A DNA stretch of 64,000 nt from Lentinus brumalis (lineage: Eukaryota; Basidiomycota; Agaricomycetes; Polyporales; Polyporaceae): positions 1,364,001 through 1,428,000 of the forward strand of contig MARA01000010.1 of the NCBI GenBank assembly GCA_001792895.1. Direction: 5' to 3'. The first letter of the stretch is position 1; every line of letters starts with the position of its first letter. Made by a program: the position numbers and the translations under genes. Below, in pieces: positions 42,147 to 52,099 of this stretch. The notes under the pieces were generated by a model, which saw nothing but the letters and a program-made list of their open reading frames with translations, did no database searches and had not been told where the DNA came from.

Positions 42147-45100
42147 TTACACCAGTGTTTCATGTGCGTGATAATCTATGTAAGGGCTGACCAGATACTC
42201 CTTGAAGGCGTCGAGGGCGTCGTAGAATGGGAAATCAGTAGGGAGGAATGTCCCTCTGAACACGGGGAGCAGATGACATGCACGGATGATGCTCGACACG
42301 CGTGTCTCGCCGTCCATCTCAGGACGTACTACCCACATGCCTGTCACAGGGTCCTTCTCGTCTGTAGTGAACCATTCAACGAACACCCCGTTGTATTGGA
42401 AGACGTCGTGTGGGACTGAAAGGAGACGGCGGACGCGTGCAACACGGAATCGTGGCATGCCCCATCGGGTCGGATCAACGGTGACTAGCACCGTGTCATA
42501 CCGGGATACGTCTGGTACCACTGCGTGTTGCATCGAAGGACCTCACGCCTCATGCTGTGCGGACCGGAGAGATCACTTGGTGCGTGGAATACTACCGTAG
42601 CACTGCGATGAATGCTGACCTTCGCGCGCGTCGAGATGTGCGGGAAGGTGTCCAGGTGCGGTCTTCTTCGTAGTCGCCTCCGGGGAAGAGGTGTCCATGC
42701 AGGAAGCGGCATACGTCGTCGTGCAATTGAGGGCGGTCGAGCTCATCGGCAAGGTCATTCAGGTGCATTACAGCTGTGTAAGGGCGTCAGGAACAGATGA
42801 CACTGCAGGTGAGAACATGACTGACCATGCCGAGTTGCAAGGGTGATGGATGTTGATGCGTCATCTACATCTCCGGCATCACGTACATCCTCCGCCCCTT
42901 GAGCAGCGCGGAAGCCATCTTCCCGTAAAATCTGAACGTCCTCAACCTCATCGTCCCCGATCTCAACCCGTGCCGCTGTCAGGACGTCCCCATGGAGCAT
43001 ACGGACGTCCCCATGAAGCATACCGCGACGTCCAAACTCAACACGAGCTGTGGCCATCTTGCTCAAGCGCGTGAGGGACTCGACCATCTGTGCGATAGGC
43101 TGACGTCGACTGGATCGTCGCCAAGTCTCTTTGACCGCTTCTATGTGCTTGGACTCGGTGATGGATGAACATAAGCCATTCGGCGAGCCGAACTTGAGGA
43201 TGTTCTCAATGTAGTGCACCAGCGCATGCTGCCGAGGAAGATTGAAACCCGTCGGACGCACGCCGGTGTCTATGAAAATATGGCGGAGGTCGTGGAAGTA
43301 CGCGAGGGCTGCTTGCATTGCGTTGAGGGAGAAGGTGTTGTGTTCTGGGCGGCGGGCGAGGTACGCGAAGTCGAGCAGTGCCGTGACGCACTGAACCATC
43401 TTGTCTGGCACGAGGCCTCGGATGGCACTTAGATAGACCTGCGAGACGTAGTGAGCACAGTGATTGCATGTAGAATACAAGAGACATACCTTCATCAACG
43501 CTTTGGAATCATCGCCTGTCCATTGGTCGAACTTGCGCCCGATCGAATCCTACTTGCAAATGGGCCTCGGTCAGCGGCGAGCTTCTGCGGTGTAGTGAGA
43601 GATACTTACCTGAGGTCAATCTGGTCTAAGATCTTGGCAGCTTCCCATTCGCTGTCCGCTGTGAGTACAATGTAGTCCGTGACCCAATCGACAAGGTGGT
43701 CCTTGAACGTTCCCTTGATGAGTTGATGAAGTAGATCTGGGGTGTGTAGTTCGTAGATGTCAGCTCGTGGGAAGTGCGTTGTGTATGGCTGTGCGCGAAA
43801 GAAGGATGAGTCAGTCAATGAACTGTCACACACGCGCACACAAACGCTTACCTGAACGTCGGCATTGACCCAGAAAACAGGATCCCTGGGTCGAACGTCT
43901 GCATAAGGGCGTCCGTATGGGCGCGAAATCTGGCCGGTGCCGTGGTGTCAAGATGCTCGGGATAAGCTTGGCAGCTGTGCATGCGCGACAATTGAGAATG
44001 TGTCAATACGATTGAGAGACTGATGTAACGAATGACTTACTTGGGGCACCAGCCTTGTATGATACCCGATAAGTACACCTGCTCAGGGTAGTCTGCGATA
44101 ACTGGACCTAGTTCGAATATTGCGCGCCGGAGGTGCCCGTCGGGACACTGCATAACATGCGGGGTCGTCATGCCCGGGCGCAACGGGCTGAGAATGTGGG
44201 AAAGGCTCGTGTGGTAGATCTCTTTCACAAAGGCACGGTAGTCGTCATTGGTGGCACCCCGGCCGGCTAGGGGAATATGCTGCTGGTCAGAAGGTGGCTG
44301 CATTCATCGAAGGGATCACAACGTACATTTGGGAATGGCCAGAAACGCGAGCGGGACAAGAGCGTCACGGTGCGCGCGTCGCATCTCGTTGTGAATGTTC
44401 CCGAGGGACAGATACACAACGTGGAATTCTTGATGGCCCGTTGCGACAGAAACTGTGGTCTTGTCAAGGCCCATGATGATTGGTGTGAGCATCGCGCCTT
44501 GATATGCGGGATCGGTGGCTAGAATGTCCTGGACAGTGAGGTATCAGTCACATTGAAACCACGGAAGGGACAGTAGCTTCAAGCTACGACGTACTGCTTT
44601 CTTGAAGGCCCATGTCCCGGACATGACATCTGCGACGCGGCGGCATCCGGGTGCGCTGTACTCTTTCAAAGGTACGGAATATAGTCCCACTGCCCTTCAA
44701 AGTCCGCGCTCCCTGCGATGCTCTTGACGACACGGAGGGCGTCGCGTGTGTGTATCGTGTAGGGCTAGAGCTTCCAAGGTGGTGTGTACGGCGTGATGGG
44801 GCCATTATACTTGAGCTCGAATGTCGTCCAAGGTATGTCGCCGTACTCTATTGCGTCGATCGTGTCGTACATATGGTCCGCGGAGTCGTATGGAGCTCTG
44901 GCGTGTATGTCACCAGTCTCGAGGACCCTCTGTGCGGCGTGATTCTTGAGAATTTCATTGAGAACGCCGCGCGACGTCTGGACCTTCGTGTAGTGCCAGT
45001 TGGCAAACTGGAAGTGCGGTCGGTTCTCGAAGGGCCACCAGTTTTCCGCATTGTCCCGAGGCGGAGGAGGGGCTTCGGGCGGGAGGTCCTGCCCATCTGC

Positions 45101-45638
45101 ATCGCAGGGGCGAGCTTATGAACGGTTAAAATCAGCGTGGAGTCAATGACCCAGCAGACAGAACACACACCATTGAGTGTCGGATGGAATATCTTGCGGG
45201 TCAGCGGAGGCGGCGGCTTCGGATAAAGTCAGGTATCTGCGGTGGGCAAAGCGGCGTGTGCGTGGTGACAACGCACAAGTCAGTTCAAAGTCCGCAAAGT
45301 GCTTGATGAAGCTCAGCAAGCTTGACTTACATTCCGCTTGTACACGGAGTGAAGGTCCGCAAACGGAGGATGATTCACCTCCCGACCTTGCATGGGCGTC
45401 AATTTGGCACTTACCTCGCCACGTCGACCATAGCCATGCATGCCTCGTCGACAGGCCAACGCTTCGTAGCGTAAGCGCGGCCACAGTCAGACGGAAGCGG
45501 GCAATCCTGCTGAAGAAGAAGGCAAGTCTTGTATTTATTGACTTCTAGCCGTACTTGATCCCCCAGAGCAACGCGGTGACGTTCGTCATCGCAAGCCATG
45601 ATGTGGCTCATACAGCAATGGCTGACACTATATGTCAT
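42147..45638 (-). pseudogene. Plavaka transposase, multi-exon, with internal stop
   Basis: Pieces in order from the N-terminus on minus: YGDIPWTTFELKYNGPITPY (44850-44780), VMSGTWAFKKA (about 44620), GAMLTPIIMGLDKTTVSVAT and YLSLGNIHNEMRRAHRDAL (44490-44360), LSHILSPLRPGMTTPHVMQC and PEQVYLSGIIQGWCPK (to 44041), FPRADIYELHTPDLLHQLIK and GTFKDHLVDW (43780-43680), FDQWTGDDSKALMK (about 43530), VYLSAIRGLVPDKMVQ, FNLPRQHALVHYIENIL and GLCSSITESKHIEAVKETW (43440-43110), then the C-terminal part ending at 42147. The short introns are GT-AG. An in-frame TAG at 44765-44767 and a nearby frame change disrupt the N-terminal half. The first exon is uncertain. Confidence 0.85.
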
Positions 45639-48084
45639 TCAGCACCCTCTCTTGACCAGACTGCATCACCCACCTCGACTAAGGCGGCCCCTGTGCCGCG
45701 GCCGGTGAAGCGCACTCGTGCGCGCACAATTATTGACGATGACACCGCCGAAAATCCAGCAGGGCCTGATCAAGAACAGCCTGCACCCCAGCCTGAGGAT
45801 ACGCGCCACTACCATACCCGTAACCCCGGATGCCATCCTGGTAAACACGTTGGCCTGGCCTGGCAGGAGGATCAGCGTCAGCAACAAGCAGAAGCCGACG
45901 CTAGGGCAGAGAAAAGGAAAGAAAAGAAGTTACAGCAAGACGCCAGGGATCGCGATGCCCAGCACCACGCGCGGGGGCTCAAGCACATTGCCGAGCTGGA
46001 GGCAGCTCGCGAGCTCGAAGAGAGGGCAGATGAGGATGCCCTCGAAGCGACAACCGCCCACGGCTATCACCTCGCAGCGAATTTGGCAAGCAGCGCCCGA
46101 GTTTGCGACACCGGGATCCTCGAGGATTCGGGCTCCGAGTTCCAGGATAACCACGAGGAGGAAGAGGTTGAGGAAGTTGATGATGAGGAAGTTGAGGACG
46201 ACTCGGCCACGCAGAAGCAAGTGAGCGTGAGTACTCCCGATGCTTCACACGATAAGCTCGAGCTGATATTCCCACTGCAGCGGCTCAAGGGCAAGGCAGT
46301 CCAGCGCCGGATCACGACGCGCATCCAAACTCGCCACCTGATTGACTCTGCACGCCCAGCCCAACCCGCGCAGTCGACTCAGCCAGCGTAAGTTTCCATG
46401 CACTCCTTCCGTCCCATGTCATACTCAGCCGCACTCCTCTGCACAGTTTGAATTCAACTGTGATCCACCCCGGCGACGCCTTCAACAATGACTATCGCCA
46501 GAATCTCCTCGAAAGGAGCCAGGGCCGCACCGCACATGTCGACATGCTCGTTGGCCGCGTCAGTGTGACTGCCCACAACATCCCGGCAACGACGTCCCCA
46601 GCCCCCAGACTCTGAGCACTCCAACGCGCCCAGCTCATCGCACCCCAGCAACCCTGGATGTCATTGGGCTGCGTATCGGTAACTCTCCCTCAACCCCTAC
46701 TCCTGCCAGCATCTGTGCACTCACTCTTTGGGCAGCATCTCGTTTGGAGTCCGAACACAGCAACCACAATGGAGAGGGAGATGGGGGGGACTTTCAAGGA
46801 GGACTCTGGGAGGATGATGAGGGATTCATGCGCACGCACCTCACAGAGAGGCCACGCGGACATCCATGCAAGGTGAGCACCTCAGTCCTCCAAGTCCTAT
46901 TTCTGCTCGCACCCCTCTGCATCCGCTGCTCTGTACACGTCTCCTCATACACTCTCCTACGCTGTCAGACACTCGCTCTCGTGACGGTCCAACCTAAGCC
47001 CACGTCCAAGCCCAAAGGACTGCCCCGCCGCACTGCTGATGCCATGCCGGCGTCGAAATCACTCAGCGTGCTCAACCTACCGGACAACCTCTACAGTTTA
47101 TACGAGGAGAAGCTGATCCTGACATGCATTGACATCTTTGGCGGCTTCAAGGACCCATGGATCATCAAGCCTGCTGTCCCAAAGGACTCGAAGACCTCAA
47201 AGCCCCCCAGCTTGCTTGAGGTTATTACACTCCTCGTCAATGAGTTCCACGCGCACGACCACGACCATTCATTTGAGGAGAGCGACTTATCTTCAAAGTG
47301 GTATGTCGCACTCTACCGCGTTTCAATGCCACCTCACTCTGTCTCTTCTATGCGCAGACACGTCAACGTCTGATCAACTGGCGCAATGGCTTTCTCGGGT
47401 GCGCTTGCACTGTTGTCAAGGAGGGCAAGAAAGCCTTCAGTGCGCGCGTCAAGATGGCCACAGGCAGGAAGACGACACCCACCGATGTGAAAGCCTGGGC
47501 CGAGGTCGCTCTCAAGTCGAACGGCGGCGAGGCTTGGTACGAAGGACCCGTTTCTGCCGATGTACGTTCACTTTGCCTCTTCATAGCTCAACTGCTCTCG
47601 TTGCGACGAACAGAATGAGAAGCCACGCGGCATGTTCATGTCAGTGTACATGCTGCGCACTTTTGCACTGCACCTCGCTGCCATGAGTAAGTCTTGCCTC
47701 GAAGAGTCCAATCCTCAGATGGGTGCGCTGGCGATGGCCGCTGCCGCTGTGAGTCGCTCATTATATCTTGGGTTTGATTGACATTGATGCCCTGTGTTGC
47801 AGGTCGAAGCCGCCTTCAAGTGCTATACCGATACAGGCACATATCAAGCTCCGGAGGGCGACTTTGACAAGGTCGGCGGCGGCGGGCTCACGGAGAAGTG
47901 GCTGCGAGGGGGCGTCACCAACCTGTACAACAAGCGCAACCGGTGGGATGAGACGATGGATGCAGCGTTAGAGATGGCGGCCGAGACACGCGTGGGGCGT
48001 AAACACGGTCGCAACGTCAAGATCATCAACCCATACGAGCGCGATGTGGTGCCGCACAGCAGCTCCCCACCTCGCCCCGCGTAG
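45618..48084 (+). CDS. Plavaka accessory protein (second gene)
   Basis: This gene is divergent from the transposase. Exon 1 from ATG 45618 (MADTICHSAPSLDQ) carries an N-terminal basic region (PRPVKRTRART), a long charged coiled coil (about 45850-46060) and an acidic Glu/Val stretch (about 46150-46210). Introns follow at about 46388-46449, 46876-46970, 47302-47357, 47562-47613 and 47748-47803. Later exons give WEDDEGFMRTHLTERPRGHP, NLPDNLYSLYEEKLILTCID, TRQRLINWRNGFLGCA, GMFMSVYMLRTFALHLAAM and GGGLTEKWLRGGVTNLYNKR, ending at 48084. The last exons read through cleanly; the join near 46600-46740 is unclear. I recognise the type as a recurrent companion of mushroom DNA transposons but cannot name a domain. 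Confidence 0.6.
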
Positions 48085-48305
48085 TTGCCTCCGCGCACTG
48101 TGTAGTAGCCTGCGCGCCCCGAATGGCGACTTGCAAGTACCCGTCCTGCTCCCCGCTCAATCTGCTCAATGACATATTCTTGTACCCCCGCCCGTCTTTG
48201 CCCATCTTGGGTGACTTGTTTGCAAGGCTGACCTGGTCTTTCGAATAACTTGGGTCTTGTATATTTACTCGACTTGATCGTCTTAGCCTACGTGCAAGTG
48301 GTGCT
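48085..48305. other. Plavaka 3' non-coding and subterminal region
   Basis: No gene. CTTAGC-type repeats begin near 48281. Confidence 0.5.
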
Positions 48306-48361
48306 AAGACATGCTAATATTTGTTAAGATCTGCTAATAAATTCGGAGCTTTACTGATGTT

Positions 48362-48785
48362 GCCGGCAAGCTCAACCGCCATCCTATCCCTCATTTTGCA
48401 TCTCAAAACTTTGTCCCCATCACACTGGTCCACACCGACCTCAAGGGACGTCTCCCGGTCGCTACACTGGAAGGCTACCTCTACTGGATGACGTTTGTCT
48501 GCGATGTGACGCGGTTCTGGGTCTTGGCCTTCCTCAAGCGCAAGAGCGATGCATTTGCTGCATTCAAGTCGTACAAGGCGTATGCTGAGACCTGTCTTGA
48601 TCTTTGGTCTCAAGATCAAGGCTACTCGCGACGACAAAGGCGGCGAGTGCATGGGCAAGGAGTACTCCAACTTCTGCGCAGAGCACGGTGTCCAGCGGCA
48701 GCACACCGAGCCGGACAGCCTCACCAGAACGGTGTTGCTGAACGCGCAAACAGGACGACGTCCGAGGGCGCCACGGCTGTCCTCG
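48362..48785 (+). pseudogene. Copia-1 integrase, N-terminal core
   Basis: Continues Copia-1 after the Plavaka insertion: AGKLNRHP, then HTDLKGRLPVATLEGYLYW (first catalytic Asp in HTDL), FAAFKSYKAYAE, KATRDDKGGECMGKEYSNF (second Asp in RDDKGGE), GVQRQHTEPDS, a frame change, then QNGVAERANRT in the next frame (catalytic Glu). The integrase catalytic triad is therefore present but split by frameshifts near 48590 and 48730. The gene is cut at 48785 by a 424-bp element; no reverse transcriptase part remains. Confidence 0.88.
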
Positions 48786-49209
48786 TGTTGGCTGCAGTGC
48801 ACCTCAGAGTGATCACAATGGCCTATGTCGAGCTCTGTGAAGTCTGATAAATTGACAAAAGCGAATCTACACACCTATGTCGAGCTCTGTGAAGTCTAAG
48901 GACCCCAGAGCTCGACGAGCGTGCTGTCTACGGTGAGTGTTACATAAGCTATACAGTTGTAACAGCCACAGGCAGAAAAGCGCCAAAGAAACTCAACAAA
49001 GAGCGAAAAGAGAAATGCATGAAACCTGCGGAGGTCAAGAGTTCAATCCCGGGAAATGGAAAACATAAAGAAGCGCCGATATATCGGAAAGGAAGAAGGG
49101 CGTCAGCTAGCGCGTAGGGGCGCTAGTAGGGTGCACTGTATGCGTCCTTGGGTGCAAGTATGGACTTGACGCCGTCACAGGAACCGGAGATAGAGCTCCG
49201 AGTTCAACA
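48786..49209 (+). repeat. 424-bp LTR-like element, copy 4, mismatched flanks
   Basis: Full-length copy (TGTTG to CAACA). The left flank CCTCG is Copia-1 integrase and the right flank ATGCA is KDZ coding DNA, with no target duplication. This suggests the copy is a recombinant between two insertions, or marks a deletion junction. Confidence 0.9.
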
Positions 49210-50190
49210 ATGCAGTGATCCAAAATGCACCAAGAAGCGCATGGGTCTTGCAGACAATACATACGGTGTCAAGGAGTCTGTGCTTGCGGAAGCACTTTCA
49301 CGCGCAACCTAGGACCAGTGCCCACGAAGGCAACTTCACTCTACTGTCGAGGTTAGGCTAAATCACTGACATATCTTATTGTGCTAACATAGTCATCAGG
49401 CTGCAAGACTCATTACTACCACAACTACTTCATGCTACAGCGATTTGCTGCCATTCATTCAGATTGGCCAACACTTCTACATCTCCAGTGAAGTGTGCGA
49501 GGACATTGCAAACTCGATGGGGGTGTCATGGTACGTCCCTCACTCTTCTCTTTGCAACTTGACCTCACATAAAATCACAGGATGTCTGTGACAAATGCCG
49601 CTGAAATCTACAACCTTGCAGAACGTCCGAACGAGCTCGTTGCAGAGCTCAAACTGGACTTGAAGCTTTCGAAGCAGTTGATGACTGTTCAGGTTTGGGA
49701 TGCCTTCTTCATGCACTCCCTGCTTCTCCATCACCAGGAGCATGGCACGACCCTTGAGCTTGACCACAATGCCCCATCTCATGCAGAGCGACTCAGTCTG
49801 GCATTGCAAGCTCGCAACCTGATGATGGTAGGGCTAGGGCAAGAGGAGTGGCCGCAATTGTGCGACCTATGCTGCTGGGTGCATGAGAACAAGGACAGCG
49901 AGACAGGTATATATTTCTCTATCATGAGCAAGCCGGTCCGTGTTGGGCATCCATGCTGTGGCTGTCATGACTGCAAGGAGCCGATCATCCGCAAGAAGGG
50001 CTCACGGTACTGCGCCAAACACGCTCACATGGAGCTGCAGTGCTCAGTCATCGAGTGCAGCAGGCCTGCTGAGGCCGGCTTCAAGACGTGCTCAGATCCA
50101 TCACACCGATCCGTCGAGATGCACTATCAGTTAAAAGGCAAAGCGATGTTCCAGCTGCGGGAATGATGGAAACGCGCCAAAGTTGGAGCT
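49210..50190 (+). pseudogene. KDZ transposase fragment with CxC5 and CxC6 clusters
   Basis: Starts mid-gene at QCSDPKCTKKRMG (CxC5-like, 49211-49250), then a 50-bp intron (about 49350-49399), then CKTHYYHNYFMLQRFAAIHS and MSVTNAAEIYNLAE (49582). The CxC6-like cluster is at about 49930-50120: GHPCCGCHDCKEPI, RYCAKHAHMELQCSVIECSR, GFKTCSDPSHRSVE. It ends GKAMFQLRE and a TGA at 50164-50166 where related proteins continue. These cysteine clusters are known to precede the DDE domain in Kyakuja-Dileera-Zisupton transposases, here absent. The left end is cut by the 424-bp copy. Confidence 0.8.
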
Positions 50191-50279
50191 TTGTACCCTA
50201 TTGCGGTAGCCCATTGCCTACTCTACCGCCTTTTGAAGTCAGCTAGTCTTAGCAATTAATGCCCCGCCCTGAACAAGCC

Positions 50280-52090
50280 TCACCGTAAGATGTTACTCCT
50301 CTCGATCAGCTCATTCATCGCCTCAAAGCCATCTTGGATTTGGCTGATGGTGAAGGCAAATGGGAACTCCGGCTGTCCTGTGCACCGCAACATTGCTCCA
50401 CACACGAGAGGAGTGGCGGCGCTCGAGGTGACTCCAGATGAGGACACAGCTGGTGGCCCAGTGGTAGCAGCGGTCAGACATTGGGACTGGACATTCGACG
50501 CGGTCTTCACCTGAGTAGGCGAGGTCATGCTGTTAGTCGATGAAGCCACGAAGTCCAGGGCAGATAAATGAACTCACAATATGTGATTGTCCTTCAGGCT
50601 GCACGCTGGTCACCTTGCTTGCCCGCCTTGTTGAGATGTCGTTGGAGCTTCTGACTCTAGCAGTCTTGTGCTCGCGAGGATCAGGAGCATGGAGATCTTG
50701 CGCCCGTCGCTTCTTGATATGGCCCATTAGCTCGAGATCAACCTCAGTGTCGAGCTCGACACAGTCACCATCAGACCAGACCAATGAGGTGTCTCCGAGG
50801 CAAAGAAGACGGATGAAGACCCGTGGTGGGTTGTCATTGATGCAACGAGAAGCATCCACAGTGATTGAAGTTGCGGCACCCTGAGCGACCCAATACTGTG
50901 CAGGAAGCTTCTCCGTATGAAGCAACTCCAGCAGTGTCTTCTCCAAGCTTGTAATGCGTGACGAGTACCGGAATCTTGAGCAACTCGAGGTGGGGGAATG
51001 TCTCAACTTCCACTTCAAGCTGGAACGGCGGCTTCCCAGACTGCTAGGATGTGAGCAAGAGATACAACACGAGAGAGGTATGACAAGTGTACCATGGTCC
51101 AGACGAGCAGAAGAACCTTGCGGTAGCAGGCTTGAACAAGGTCCTGCTTGGTCTTCTTGATGTTCTGCACCGTTGCCTGCTGTGTATGGGCACTGTTATG
51201 CACAGTCTGCCAGGGCAGCAACACAGACATTGCAAGCCCGGACCCTGACTTCCGTGTCCGAGACGTGGGCGTATGACCAGACTGAGTTGTCGCTGCAGGA
51301 CCATGAGCAGTAGATACCGCACTAGGGAACCAGCGCGGTACTGGTGGATGAAGTCGGAGCACGAGGGAGACCTGAAGCAGCGGCTTCAGAGGGAACTGGA
51401 GCTGGGGGTGCACGCTGGGGATCATGCGCGTTGAGAATAGTCTGCAGTGTTCATATTTGCTGAAGAGCTGTAGGGTTGAATGGGACTGTTGGGGCAGGCA
51501 GGAGGCAATTAAGAATGATGGTTCCGACATCAGACAGATCAGGGGCTGGTTCCCCTTTGTAACTGCTTGTACTATGTGCCAGGCAGGCAAGGCAGGGTGT
51601 ATGCGTGTTGACGGCATCTGTGGACGCCTGCAGGCAGTGCTGGTGGCAGTACCAAAGAACACAGGTCGTGCATGCTTTCTGGGGAACATCGGTGCCCACA
51701 TCCTGGATACTGGCAGTGGTCGCCAATATCAGCTAGGAACAAAGGGATGGGAGGTGCTGCGTGGAGTTCGGCACCCCAAGGTGCGAGCTGGTCAGGGTAT
51801 GCCGCGGGGTTAGCAAGCCGCACCATGTGTCGCTGCAGCAGCCGCTTCGTGTTGTTGAAAGCAAATGCCTGCGTATACATTGCAGTCCAATGACATTCGG
51901 GGTCGATGCACTGGAGACAGGTACACCGAGCATTAGTTATAAGGTGAAATTGAAGCATCATTATCACTTACTCGCAAGCATATCATTCCTCTTTTATAAG
52001 GTGCGGAGCTTCCCTGATGAACCCTCCATTGCCGCACTGCGTGTGGTACTTGGTAATGACTGGGTCGACAATAAGTGGCGGCATCGGGGA
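50280..52090 (-). CDS. Cysteine-rich protein, unrecognised, probably transposon-associated
   Basis: This minus gene starts near 52087 (MPPLIVDPVITKYHTQCGNG). Exon pieces are joined by GT-AG introns: CIDPECHWTAMYTQAF and HCQYPGCGHRCSPESM (51920-51680) suggest zinc binding. A Pro/Ser-rich middle follows (about 51500-51150). The C-terminal part holds VFIRLLCLGDTSLVW, CVELDTEVDLELMGHI and KKRRAQDL (about 50860-50690), a basic region, and finally FPFAFTISQIQDGFEAMNEL (about 50370-50310). Frame breaks near 51600 and 51050 may be introns or mutations. It lies tail to tail with the KDZ fragment. I do not know its function. Confidence 0.45.
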
Positions 52091-52099
52091 CGAGGACTG

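Larger units (their letters stand above)
42004..48359. mobile_element. Plavaka transposon, 6.36 kb, inserted in Copia-1
   Basis: The terminal inverted repeats CATCAGTAAAGCTC, then AATTTATTAGC, match over 27 bp with one mismatch and one indel. The flanks carry TT on each side (42002-42003 and 48360-48361). Deleting the element and one TT rejoins the Copia sequence as CEPCL-AGKLNRHP. Subterminal CTTAGC/GCTAAGAC repeats lie inside both ends. It encodes a Plavaka-type transposase on minus and an accessory protein on plus. A 2-bp duplication fits the CACTA-like (CMC) group in which Plavaka is usually placed. Confidence 0.9.
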
